A program made the translations under genes and the position numbers. 64,000 nucleotides of DNA from HTCC2207 sp002685195 (GTDB lineage: Bacteria > Pseudomonadota > Gammaproteobacteria > Pseudomonadales > Porticoccaceae), in assembly GCA_051201675.1 (NCBI GenBank), contig CP179212.1:1364001-1428000 (forward strand), in the 5' to 3' direction. The notes below the pieces were generated by a model that ran no database searches, was not told the origin of the DNA, and saw only the letters and a program-made list of their open reading frames with translations. This document shows positions 9,558-17,445 of this stretch, piece after piece (the first letter of the stretch is position 1; every line of letters starts with the position of its first letter).

Positions 9558-10934
9558 TCAAAATGAACGCATGAGATCATTAAATGTGGCAAAAACCATC
9601 AACCCAATTAGCATAGCAAAACCAGCTTTGTAACCTACGAGCTGAATCCTTTCAGACACTGGCGAACCTTTAGCTAACTCTATGAGGATAAACAATATAT
9701 GTCCGCCATCTAACACTGGCACTGGCAACAAGTTCATCACGCCGAGCATTATACTCAGAATAGCAACGAAGCGAACAAAATTATCTGCACCCGCTCTAGC
9801 TGAATCACCTGCAACTTTCGCTATAGTAATAGGACCGCTGAGATTTTTTGAACTCAAATCTCCGACTACTAACTTTCCAATAGATTTAACGACAAATACA
9901 GAGGTACTGACTGTCTCTTGCACTGCTCTAGGTATTGCTGACAGAGCACTGTATTCGATCTCTCTGATAAGTGCTTCGGGATACTTACTATTCGAGGACA
10001 GTTGAACACCGAGGAGCCCTACTTCGTCTCCATCCCTCAAGCCAATTTTGGGAGTTACGGATATCGTAAGCTGCTCAGCGTCACCGCCATCAAGTGATCT
10101 TTCAACACCTAGTATTAACAACTCTCCTGCACTACTTGACACATCGTCCACAAAACTCTCAAGAGAGTTAATTAATTCTCCATTAAGAGTAATCAACTTA
10201 TCATCTGTACGAAGCCCCGCCTCCTCAGCAGCGCTCTTTGTTTCGACCCCATAAATGGAGAGAAATTCTAATTCTATAGCTGGCGATAGTCCTAAGGCAT
10301 TTAAAGTCCTGGGGTCTTCTTCGTCCTCAAGCCAGGCATTGACTCTGACCGGGATTTCATACCGAATCGTCGAGTCAGGGTAAGTAACCACAAATGGGAT
10401 GTCCTCTGATCGGCCAATATAATTAAAAAGTTCTCGCGAAACACTACCCCATGAGTTGGTCTGTACACCGGAAATTTCGACTATCTCCATACCACTCTCA
10501 AATCCAGCCTGTTCCGCTACAGAGTCTACCTTCACCGCGCCAACAACGGGCGCCAGGCCACGTTCTCCCCCTAAAAATATGAACCAAAATATAAGGGCAG
10601 CAAGTAAAAAGTTAGCTACAGGGCCCGCTAGAATGATCGCCATCCGTTGCCATGGTGTCTTGCTGGTAAAGGCAAATGCTTTATCCTCTTCAGAAACTGA
10701 ATCAGTTCGCTCATCTAGCATTTTTACGAAACCACCAAGGGGTAGAACCGCTAATCTAAACTCTGTCCCGAGTTTATCAGTCCAAGTTACTAGCGGAGCA
10801 CCAAAACCAATTGAAAACTGCTCTACACGGACACCACAGCGCCTAGCCACCCAAAAATGGCCAAATTCATGAATTGTCACCAATACTCCAAGACTGATGA
10901 AAAAATAAAATACTGTTATAGCTAGATCCAACAT
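9558..10934 (-). CDS. rseP: Site-2 intramembrane zinc metalloprotease RseP
   Basis: Inner-membrane protease that releases sigma-E by cutting the anti-sigma factor RseA and clears signal-peptide remnants. The 458-residue sequence has the zinc motif HEFGH (His22, Glu23, His26) in the first membrane helix, two PDZ-like periplasmic domains (about residues 120-300), and the second active-site motif PVPVLDGGHILF near the C-terminus. It abuts dxr directly, with stop and start adjacent, in the conserved cdsA-dxr-rseP-bamA order. Confidence 0.95.
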   Translation of the reverse strand: MLDLAITVFYFFISLGVLVTIHEFGHFWVARRCGVRVEQFSIGFGAPLVTWTDKLGTEFRLAVLPLGGFVKMLDERTDSVSEEDKAFAFTSKTPWQRMAIILAGPVANFLLAALIFWFIFLGGERGLAPVVGAVKVDSVAEQAGFESGMEIVEISGVQTNSWGSVSRELFNYIGRSEDIPFVVTYPDSTIRYEIPVRVNAWLEDEEDPRTLNALGLSPAIELEFLSIYGVETKSAAEEAGLRTDDKLITLNGELINSLESFVDDVSSSAGELLILGVERSLDGGDAEQLTISVTPKIGLRDGDEVGLLGVQLSSNSKYPEALIREIEYSALSAIPRAVQETVSTSVFVVKSIGKLVVGDLSSKNLSGPITIAKVAGDSARAGADNFVRFVAILSIMLGVMNLLPVPVLDGGHILFILIELAKGSPVSERIQLVGYKAGFAMLIGLMVFATFNDLMRSF

Positions 10935-12113
10935 TTAACGTTCTACCCTCAAAATAATCTCTGCGCTTGTTGCGCGAGCTTCTTTGTCCGACTCTTGGAC
11001 TCCACTAAGCGAGTCTGGTTCCTTAAATATAGCACGGCCCATTGTATCAGCTACAACTTCAGCTATTTGGGTAAAACCTATACGGCCATCAAGAAAAGCT
11101 TGAACTGCTACCTCGTTTGAAGCATTCAATACCACCGGCGCATCTAAGCCGACTCTAGCGGCCTCATAAGCCAGACCAAGGCAGGGAAAATTTACTAAAT
11201 CAGGTTCTTCAAAATCTAACTTAGCAACCTCAGCTAGATTTAAATCGCTGACGCCAGAATTAATCCTCTTAGGCCAGGCCAATGCATGAGCAATCGGAGT
11301 TCGCATATCTGGATTACCCAACTGAGCAAGGACTGAGCCATCCACGTACTGGACCAATGAATGAATAATGCTCTGGGGGTGCACCACTATATCGATCTGA
11401 TCATGCGGAACATCAAACAACCAACAGGCCTCAATGAGTTCAAGCCCCTTATTCATCAGTGTTGCGGAGTCAACCGATATCTTTTTCCCCATGCTCCAGT
11501 TTGGGTGGGCGCAGGCTTGTTCGCGGGTAACTTCATCCATCTCCCCAAGAGACCAACCACGAAATGGACCTCCAGAAGCCGAAAGAAGAAGTTTGCTTAC
11601 TCCTCCTTTAGATAAGTTCTTGATATCTCTGGGTAGGCATTGAAAAATTGCATTGTGCTCGCTATCAATAGGTAACAGAGTGGCTCCAGACTTATCGACT
11701 GCTTGCATCAACAAATTACCAGCCATGACAAGAGATTCTTTATTAGCAAGAAGCACTTTTTTACCTGCATTAGCAGCTGCCAAGGTGGGTATCAATCCGG
11801 CTGACCCTACAATTGCAGCCATCACGATATCGACATCTTCATGGCTACTAACTGATGCAAGGGCGTCAGTACCAACTAAAACTTCAGTCGATACATGATT
11901 TTGAGTCAAGAGATTGACTAGCTCCCCCGAGGCTTCAGCGTCCATTACGACGGCATACTTAGGGTTAAATTTTGCACATTGCTCGGCAAGTAAGGGAATC
12001 TTTTTATTTCCCGTAAGTGCAAATATGTTGTATGAACGAGAATGTCGATCTAACACATCAAGAGTGCTAATTCCGATTGATCCTGTTGCACCAAGTATGG
12101 TTATCTGCTTCAT
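10935..12113 (-). CDS. dxr: 1-deoxy-D-xylulose 5-phosphate reductoisomerase
   Basis: Makes 2-C-methylerythritol 4-phosphate, the committed step of the non-mevalonate isoprenoid pathway. NADPH-binding GATGSIGISTLDVL opens the protein; LLPIDSEHNAIFQCL carries metal-binding acids, and SASGGPFRGW and HPNWSMGKKISVDSATLMNKGLE form the substrate site. I start at the ATG at 12113 (392 residues), 2 nt after the cdsA TGA; the frame can be extended two codons to a TTG. Its product ultimately feeds undecaprenyl phosphate synthesis, which makes the missing neighbouring uppS (see 12939-13110) notable. Confidence 0.95.
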   Translation of the reverse strand: MKQITILGATGSIGISTLDVLDRHSRSYNIFALTGNKKIPLLAEQCAKFNPKYAVVMDAEASGELVNLLTQNHVSTEVLVGTDALASVSSHEDVDIVMAAIVGSAGLIPTLAAANAGKKVLLANKESLVMAGNLLMQAVDKSGATLLPIDSEHNAIFQCLPRDIKNLSKGGVSKLLLSASGGPFRGWSLGEMDEVTREQACAHPNWSMGKKISVDSATLMNKGLELIEACWLFDVPHDQIDIVVHPQSIIHSLVQYVDGSVLAQLGNPDMRTPIAHALAWPKRINSGVSDLNLAEVAKLDFEEPDLVNFPCLGLAYEAARVGLDAPVVLNASNEVAVQAFLDGRIGFTQIAEVVADTMGRAIFKEPDSLSGVQESDKEARATSAEIILRVER

Positions 12114-12115
12114 GA

Positions 12116-12946
12116 TCAAAGACTAAAATTCGAGTGTAGTAAAAGAGCGTACATCGGTAGAGCCGCCATTATCCCATCAATACGATCCAGCACCCCGCCG
12201 TGTCCAGGAAGTATCGCACCACTGTCCTTCACCCCGCTACGACGTTTAATCATGCTTTCAAATAGGTCACCAATCACAGAGTACAAAGCCACAGGGAAAA
12301 TAAGAGCTGATAACTTCAATACTGAAAGATGCTCGGACCAGAACTGCATCAAACAAACTATCAAAACCAATTGAAATACTAACCCCCCTGCAAACCCTTC
12401 CCAGGTCTTGCCTGGACTTACGATAGGTGCCATCTTATGACGGCCAGCGATTTTACCAACAACAAAACCACCAACATCTGCAAGCACCACAATTAGAATA
12501 CCAACCAACAATAGCCACTGACCCTGGTCTTTATACAAGACCGATACAATCGCTACCCACGTAAAGGTAAGTAACAATATACCCATTGCTGCTTGGACAG
12601 GTCGAGGCGACCACAAGATCGCACTAGAGGGGTAACCTTGAATCCATAGAAATATGACTGCCCATAGAGTTACCGCTATCAACAATATGCTTTGAGCACG
12701 TTCGGACGCAACGCCGGCAGGAAAACCTAACCAGACCGCAACACCAAAGATCGTACATAACAATACAAAAATAAAGGCCAGCCGTGGGACAGCTCCCGCA
12801 ATTCCAATGACATCCGCCCATTCCCATGCTCCAAGCGCAACAGCAAAAAGAATAGCGATAGAAAAAACCATTGGGGGCATTGAAAATAACATAGCTAGAA
12901 ACACTATAGCCATAAGAACCGCTGTAACGATCCTGAGCTTAAGCAT
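12116..12946 (-). CDS. cdsA: Phosphatidate cytidylyltransferase
   Basis: Makes CDP-diacylglycerol for all bacterial phospholipids; integral inner-membrane protein. Eight or so hydrophobic segments are evident, and the C-terminal signature is intact: SMIKRRSGVKDSGAILPGHGGVLDRIDGIM. I prefer the ATG at 12946 (276 residues, MLKLRIVTAVLMAIVF), because homologues begin with such an LK-hydrophobic stretch. An upstream TTG at 12994 gives 16 extra residues. The ATG overlaps the stop of the 50-codon ORF at 12939-13091, which suggests translational coupling. Confidence 0.93.
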   Translation of the reverse strand: MLKLRIVTAVLMAIVFLAMLFSMPPMVFSIAILFAVALGAWEWADVIGIAGAVPRLAFIFVLLCTIFGVAVWLGFPAGVASERAQSILLIAVTLWAVIFLWIQGYPSSAILWSPRPVQAAMGILLLTFTWVAIVSVLYKDQGQWLLLVGILIVVLADVGGFVVGKIAGRHKMAPIVSPGKTWEGFAGGLVFQLVLIVCLMQFWSEHLSVLKLSALIFPVALYSVIGDLFESMIKRRSGVKDSGAILPGHGGVLDRIDGIMAALPMYALLLHSNFSL

Positions 12947-13091
12947 TGGCTGAGGCCAAACGAATACTGAGATTAGAAAACTGGCCAGTAGCAAGGAATA
13001 TAAATCTAGACGCCAGACGGCTTGGCTTAGACATCAGTGAGATCTGATGCGACAAAGGGTGTTCAACTGCTTGCTGATCTTGTTGCATCAT
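12939..13091 (-). CDS. 50-codon ORF in the place of uppS, possible relict
   Basis: Undecaprenyl diphosphate synthase is normally encoded between frr and cdsA. Here only 164 bp separate frr from the cdsA ATG, and they contain one short frame starting with two ATG codons at 13091: MMQQDQQAVEHPLSHQ onward, ending ANA-stop over the cdsA start. At the position where UppS has its RH(V/I)AIIMDGN-NRWAK block this peptide has SHQISLMSKPSRLASR. His, Met, Arg and Ala line up, but the catalytic Asp of MDGN does not. That similarity is weak and could be chance. It may be a decayed 5' fragment of uppS, a small leader peptide, or non-coding. Confidence 0.3.
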   Translation of the reverse strand: MMQQDQQAVEHPLSHQISLMSKPSRLASRFIFLATGQFSNLSIRLASANA

Positions 13092-13110
13092 CTGCCGTTA
13101 GTTGAGGAGA

Positions 13111-13668
13111 TTAAATCTCCATCAAATCCTTTTCTTTAACCGATAGCGCCTCGTCTACTGAGCCAACGAAACGATCAGTTATCTTTTGGATGTCATCATG
13201 GGCCTTCCGCTCTTCATCTTCACTGATCTCTTTCTCCTTGAGCAGGTCCTTTAATTCAGAGAGGATATCACGACGGATATTCCGAATAGACACCCTTGAG
13301 TTTTCAGCTTCGGCTTTTGCTTGCTTACCATAGTTCTTTCGAGTTTCTTCAGTTAGAGCTGGAAGCGGAATTCTAATGACGGTACCCGCTGTAGTCGGAT
13401 TTAAACCCAAATCTGATTTCATAATGGCTTTTTCAATTTCGGGAATCAATGATCGCTCCCAGGGCGTAACCGAGAGAGTTCTTGAGTCCTCAACCACGAT
13501 CGAGGCTGCCTGCGATAACGGTGTATCAACGCCGTAATAATCGACTGAAATACCATTTAGCAAACTTGAGTGTGCTCGCCCAGTGCGTATTTTATTAAAG
13601 GCATTTGCCAAAGCATCTAAGGACTTTGACATCCGTACTTCAGCATCGTTTTTCAACTCATTAATCAT
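13111..13668 (-). CDS. frr: Ribosome recycling factor
   Basis: Works with EF-G to split post-termination ribosomes. The 185-residue length is exactly typical. It opens INELKNDAEVRMSKSLDAL and has the diagnostic KIRTGRAHSSLLNGISVDYYG and the hinge/tail region NIRRDILSELKDLLKEKEISEDEERKAHDDIQKITD. It follows pyrH by 11 bp in the rpsB-tsf-pyrH-frr unit. Confidence 0.97.
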   Translation of the reverse strand: MINELKNDAEVRMSKSLDALANAFNKIRTGRAHSSLLNGISVDYYGVDTPLSQAASIVVEDSRTLSVTPWERSLIPEIEKAIMKSDLGLNPTTAGTVIRIPLPALTEETRKNYGKQAKAEAENSRVSIRNIRRDILSELKDLLKEKEISEDEERKAHDDIQKITDRFVGSVDEALSVKEKDLMEI

Positions 13669-13679
13669 TAATTAGTTCC

Positions 13680-14411
13680 TTACTGTTCTTCGATGAGCGT
13701 GCCTTCTTCACCGCCAACCACCAGATTTAACAACGCACCTTGTTTTGACATTCTAAAAACACGCAACGGCATTTTATGTTCTCGGCAGAGACAAATAGCA
13801 GTTAAATCCATTACACCAAGTTTCTTATCAAGAATCTCATCATAAGTAAGATTAGAGTATAGCTCAGCATTTGAATCAATCATCGGATCAGCACTGTAAA
13901 CACCGTCAACCTTTGTCGCTTTTAATACCACATCAGCATTAATTTCTATACCGCGCAAGCAAGCAGCTGAGTCCGTAGTAAAAAAAGGATTGCCTGTACC
14001 GGCGGCAAATATAACCACATCTCCATCTTTTAAGTAGCGAATCGCACGGCGCCGGTCATAGTGCTCTACAACGCCACTCATAGGAATAGAAGACATAACT
14101 TGGGACGAAATATTGGATCTTTCCAATGCATCACGCATAGCCAATGCATTCATTACTGTGGCTAACATTCCCATATGATCGCCAGTCACCCGATCCATAC
14201 CGGCTGCATTGAGGGCGGCACCTCTAAACAGGTTCCCACCTCCAATTACCAAGCCTACTTGAACACCGATACCTACAAGTTGACCAATTTCAAGAGCCAT
14301 GCGGTCAAGAACCTTAGGATCTATCCCAAAGCCCTCGCTCCCCATCAACTCTTCACCACTGAGTTTCAGTAAAATTCTTTTGTATTCTTTAACTTTCCCC
14401 GAAACTGGCAT
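13680..14411 (-). CDS. pyrH: Uridylate kinase
   Basis: Phosphorylates UMP to UDP; a hexameric amino-acid-kinase-fold enzyme. The 243-residue protein has KRILLKLSGEELMGSEGFGIDP (phosphate-binding lysine and glycines), LVIGGGNLFRGAALNAAGMDRVTGDHMGMLATVMN (UMP site), and FAAGTGNPFFTTDSAACLRGIE. It sits 21 bp downstream of tsf and just upstream of frr, the standard bacterial order. UDP from here feeds the UDP-GlcNAc used by the lpx genes downstream. Confidence 0.97.
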   Translation of the reverse strand: MPVSGKVKEYKRILLKLSGEELMGSEGFGIDPKVLDRMALEIGQLVGIGVQVGLVIGGGNLFRGAALNAAGMDRVTGDHMGMLATVMNALAMRDALERSNISSQVMSSIPMSGVVEHYDRRRAIRYLKDGDVVIFAAGTGNPFFTTDSAACLRGIEINADVVLKATKVDGVYSADPMIDSNAELYSNLTYDEILDKKLGVMDLTAICLCREHKMPLRVFRMSKQGALLNLVVGGEEGTLIEEQ

Positions 14412-14432
14412 AGCAACTCCTATACTTGAATC

Positions 14433-15293
14433 TTAACTTGCACCCTGCACTTGAGCAGCTACCTCTGCAGCAAAGTCTACCTCTTCAACATCAATACCTT
14501 CACCCACTTCGAATCTTACGAAGGATAGTATCTCAGCACCAGCGGCTTTAACCAAGTTGCCAACAGAAGTGTCTGGATCTTTAACAAATGGCTGATCCAC
14601 TAGACTACTCTCTTTTAAAAACTTATTTACTCTACCGACGATCATCTTCTCAATAATCTCTTCTGGCTTGCCACTTTCTCTTGCCTGCGCTGCAAATATT
14701 TCTTTCTCTGCAGCGACAATATCAGCAGGCATTTGGTCAGAACTTACAACAGCTGGATTAACAGCCGCTACATGCATCGCTACATCCTTTGCCAATTCTT
14801 CGTCACCACCGCTCAAACCCACTATAACAGCGATTCTATTATTGCTGTGAACATATCCGCCGACAACATCTGCTTCAACACATGAAATCCTTCTAGGAGA
14901 AATATTTTCACCAATTTTCTGCACCAGCGCTTCTCTGGCTGACTCTAGATCTCCCGCCATAAGGGCAGCCATATCAGTAGCCTTAGAAGAAAACCCTGCA
15001 TTTACTACCGCGGCGACAAAGCCCTGAAAACCTTCATCTCGGGCAACAAAATCAGTTTCGCTATTAACCTCAACGACAACTCCATAGCCACCTTCAACCT
15101 TAACCGAGACAAGCCCATCAGCAGCCGTCCGCCCGGCTTTCTTAGCCGCCTTCATTCCACTGGACTTACGTAAGTCTTCAATTGCCTTATCAATATCTGC
15201 ATCGGCTTCTACGAGCGCTCGCTTGCACTCCATCATACCCAACCCTGTTCGATCTCGAAGCTCTTTTACCAAAGATGCTGTTACTTGTGACAT
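14433..15293 (-). CDS. tsf: Elongation factor Ts
   Basis: Guanine-nucleotide exchange factor for EF-Tu. The 286-residue sequence begins with the UBA-like N-terminal domain (VTASLVKELRDRTGLGMMECKRALVEADADIDKAIEDLR). It contains the TDFVARDEGFQGF motif, whose Asp-Phe pair intrudes near the EF-Tu magnesium site, followed by two core subdomains. An 82-bp spacer with a strong hairpin (15329-15350) separates it from rpsB, so its level may be set partly by read-through. Confidence 0.97.
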   Translation of the reverse strand: MSQVTASLVKELRDRTGLGMMECKRALVEADADIDKAIEDLRKSSGMKAAKKAGRTAADGLVSVKVEGGYGVVVEVNSETDFVARDEGFQGFVAAVVNAGFSSKATDMAALMAGDLESAREALVQKIGENISPRRISCVEADVVGGYVHSNNRIAVIVGLSGGDEELAKDVAMHVAAVNPAVVSSDQMPADIVAAEKEIFAAQARESGKPEEIIEKMIVGRVNKFLKESSLVDQPFVKDPDTSVGNLVKAAGAEILSFVRFEVGEGIDVEEVDFAAEVAAQVQGAS

Positions 15294-15328
15294 CGTAATC
15301 CTCTCTAAATCATAATTTCATTTAAAAT

Positions 15329-15350
15329 AAAGGGGGCAGAAACCCCCTTT
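15329..15350 (-). terminator. Hairpin between rpsB and tsf (partial terminator/attenuator)
   Basis: AAAGGGGG and CCCCCTTT form a perfect 8-bp stem around a 6-nt loop. In the transcribed (minus) orientation the stem is followed by ATTTTAAA, a short imperfect U-tract. The position between rpsB and tsf suggests a leaky terminator that adjusts S2 and EF-Ts amounts. Confidence 0.6.
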
Positions 15351-15375
15351 AGCTAAGCCTGATAACCAGTGTTAA

Positions 15376-16317
15376 CTACTTATCAGAACTCTCGGCAGTC
15401 GACTCTTTAGTCTCTGCAGAAACTTCTTCAGCTGCTGGGGCTTCTTCAACTGCTGGAGCTTCTTCAACTGCTGGAGCTTCTTCAACTGCTGGAGCTTCTT
15501 CAACTGCTGGAGCCTCTGCAACTACTGGAGCCTCTGCAACGGCAGTCGCCGCTTTGACCGCAACCTTTGGACTCACTTTTGCGGGCGCTTCCTCTGCAAC
15601 CTCAACAAACTCATCTTTGCTTGTTATGGTTGCCGACTGGGCCTTGCCTTCAAGAACTGAGTCGGCAATCGATGCTGCGTAAAGTTTTATGGCTCGAATA
15701 GAGTCATCGTTCCCTGGGATAATATAATCAACTCCGTCGGGATCACTATTAGAATCAACAATTCCAACCACTGGAATGCCTAGTTTGTTTGCTTCATTAA
15801 TCGCAATGCGCTCATGATCCACATCAACTACAAAAAGAATATCTGGCAGACCATTCATATCTTTAATCCCGCCGATAGAATTTTCCAACTTATCTTTCAT
15901 GCGAGTGCGAGTAAGGATTTCTTTTTTATTCAACTTTTCGAAGGTACCATCGCTTTCTTGGGACTCAAGATCCCTAAATCGCCGAATGGATGCTCGAATT
16001 GTTTTGTAATTAGTTAACATACCACCAAGCCAACGGTGACTTACGTAAGGCATACCGCACCTTTCTGCTTGCTCTTTAACTATTTTCTGAGCTGCTCGTT
16101 TGGTGCCTACAAATAAAATTTGATTACCTTTGGCTGCTTCAACTCGCAAAACTTCGAGTGCTTCGTTGAAAGCCGGAACCGTATGTTCAAGATTAATAAC
16201 GTGTACTTTGTTTCGTGAGCCAAAAATATATTGGCCCATTTTTGGATTCCAGAAGCGAGTTTGGTGACCGAAGTGAACACCAGCTTGCAACATATCGCGC
16301 ATACTGACAATAGACAT
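15376..16317 (-). CDS. rpsB: 30S ribosomal protein S2 with repeat-rich acidic tail
   Basis: Small-subunit protein needed for S1 binding. Start at the ATG at 16317, with AGAGG about 7 nt upstream, gives 313 residues (MSIVSMRDMLQAGVHFGHQTRFWNPKM). An upstream in-frame start at 16401 falls in the leader. The canonical S2 body runs to about residue 230 (GIPVVGIVDSNSDPDGVDYIIPGNDD). The remaining 70-80 residues are a low-complexity tail dominated by the six-residue unit EAPAVE, encoded by 18-bp tandem repeats. E. coli S2 is about 241 residues, so the tail is an addition. Acidic S2 tails occur in some gammaproteobacteria. Confidence 0.96.
   Translation of the reverse strand: MSIVSMRDMLQAGVHFGHQTRFWNPKMGQYIFGSRNKVHVINLEHTVPAFNEALEVLRVEAAKGNQILFVGTKRAAQKIVKEQAERCGMPYVSHRWLGGMLTNYKTIRASIRRFRDLESQESDGTFEKLNKKEILTRTRMKDKLENSIGGIKDMNGLPDILFVVDVDHERIAINEANKLGIPVVGIVDSNSDPDGVDYIIPGNDDSIRAIKLYAASIADSVLEGKAQSATITSKDEFVEVAEEAPAKVSPKVAVKAATAVAEAPVVAEAPAVEEAPAVEEAPAVEEAPAVEEAPAAEEVSAETKESTAESSDK
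15423..15530. repeat. 18-bp tandem repeat in rpsB 3' end
   Basis: On the plus strand the unit CTTCTTCAACTGCTGGAG is repeated exactly four times (15441-15512). One diverged copy precedes it (15423-15440) and one follows (15513-15530). Being a multiple of three, the array changes copy number without frameshift and encodes the EAPAVE tail of S2. Confidence 0.95.
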
Positions 16318-16437
16318 AATTTTTCCTCTTGGGGTTAAGCCTCCACATTCCCCAATGATCAACCCAGCAAAGAAACCTCTCAGTGCAGGCACCCAGACCA
16401 TTGTGTCGGAACATGTGTGTCGTTTAAATTAAATTAA

Positions 16438-16459
16438 GTTGTGAGTTCATTCCCACAAC
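16438..16459 (-). promoter_or_regulatory. Hairpin in the rpsB 5' leader
   Basis: GTTGTG and CACAAC arms flank a 10-nt loop about 120 nt upstream of the rpsB ATG, near the inferred transcript start. Gammaproteobacterial rpsB leaders are structured and bound by S2 for autogenous control; this stem is in the right place for that. It was identified by eye only. Confidence 0.4.
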
Positions 16460-16466
16460 GGCGCGC

Positions 16467-16495
16467 TTTATACCATATTGGTGCTACCAATTAAA
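16467..16495 (-). promoter_or_regulatory. Candidate rpsB promoter
   Basis: On the minus strand a -10-like TATAAA (16467-16472) is followed by a GC-rich discriminator GCGCGCC, the type seen at stringently controlled ribosomal promoters. The -35 at 17-bp spacing (16490-16495, TTTAAT) is poor. Confidence 0.4.
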
Positions 16496-16658
16496 GAAAA
16501 AAAGGTGGGGAATATGTCAATGTTAAATCGATCTGCGGCGCGGGCGGGCACAGTCAATTTTTTTTACTACCAGAAGCAATAAAATTTGAGTCAACCACTC
16601 CCCCATTTGCAACAACACGCGTACAATAGACCTGTCGAACAATCCCAGAGAAAATTTT

Positions 16659-17429
16659 ATGCCGGTAAAGCTGAGAAGTAACTCGGAAATTGCAAAAATG
16701 CGAATCGCTGGTCGTCTGGCTGCGGAGGTTCTTGAGTTAATAGAAGAACATGTAGTTCCCGGTGTCAGCACAGAAACTTTAGATCAAATCTGTCATAACC
16801 ATATTGTCAATGTGCAAAAAGCGATCCCCGCATGTCTTGGCTATAAAGGTTTTCCAAAGTCAATTTGCACCTCTGTGAATCAGGTCATCTGCCATGGTAT
16901 TCCCTCTGAAAAGAAGATCCTAAAAAGTGGTGATATCATCAACATTGATGTAACTGTTATCAAGGATGGTTGGTTCGGAGACACCAGTAAAATGTATTGT
17001 GTTGGAGCGGTTCAACCCCATGCTCAGCGATTAGTCAATGTCAGCCAAGAATGCATGTACAAGGCAATTGAAATTGTTGGGCCGGGAGTACGCCTCGGGG
17101 ATATCGGCAACATAATACAAGTTCATGCGGAAAAAAATTATTACTCCGTTGTGCGGGACTATTGTGGCCACGGTATCGGCCCACAGTTTCACGAGGAGCC
17201 ACAGATTCTCCATTACGGCAGTAAAGGGACAGGCCTAGAGTTAAAAGAAGGAATGTCGTTTACGATTGAGCCGATGCTCAATGCCGGAAAATATACCACT
17301 AAATTAAAAAGTGATGGCTGGACGGTCGAAACTAAAGATGGGCGATTGTCATCACAATGGGAGCATACCATGGTAGTTACAGCTAATGGGTGTGAGGTTT
17401 TCACTTTAAGGCAGGAAGAATCGCTTTAA
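16659..17429 (+). CDS. map: Type I methionine aminopeptidase
   Basis: Removes the initiator methionine from nascent proteins. The 256-residue protein carries all five metal ligands at the same numbers as the E. coli enzyme: Asp97 and Asp108 (NIDVTVIKDGWFGDTSKMY), His171 (YCGHGIG), Glu204 (FTIEPM) and Glu235 (QWEHTM). The substrate histidine lies in VICHGIPSE. It is divergent from rpsB, a common bacterial arrangement, and leads the map-glnD-dapC-nth transcription unit with a 16-bp gap to glnD. Confidence 0.96.
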   Translation: MPVKLRSNSEIAKMRIAGRLAAEVLELIEEHVVPGVSTETLDQICHNHIVNVQKAIPACLGYKGFPKSICTSVNQVICHGIPSEKKILKSGDIINIDVTVIKDGWFGDTSKMYCVGAVQPHAQRLVNVSQECMYKAIEIVGPGVRLGDIGNIIQVHAEKNYYSVVRDYCGHGIGPQFHEEPQILHYGSKGTGLELKEGMSFTIEPMLNAGKYTTKLKSDGWTVETKDGRLSSQWEHTMVVTANGCEVFTLRQEESL

Positions 17430-17445
17430 CACGGAGACCCATCCA

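Larger units (their letters stand above)
16318..16658. other. Divergent rpsB/map intergenic region
   Basis: This 341-bp gap between the rpsB and map starts contains the rpsB leader with its hairpin (16438-16459) and a candidate rpsB promoter (16467-16495). For map I see only a possible -10, TACAAT at 16622-16627, without a convincing -35. An open frame on the minus strand (to 16401) merely extends rpsB into its leader. Confidence 0.6.

Noticed and set aside
10456..10872. 138-codon open frame on the plus strand
   Set aside because: It is antisense to rseP, has no family features, and its composition follows from the codon pattern of the real gene.
15423..15530. Possible CRISPR or minisatellite array
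   Set aside because: The repeats are 18 bp, contiguous without spacers and in frame with rpsB, so they are coding tandem repeats.
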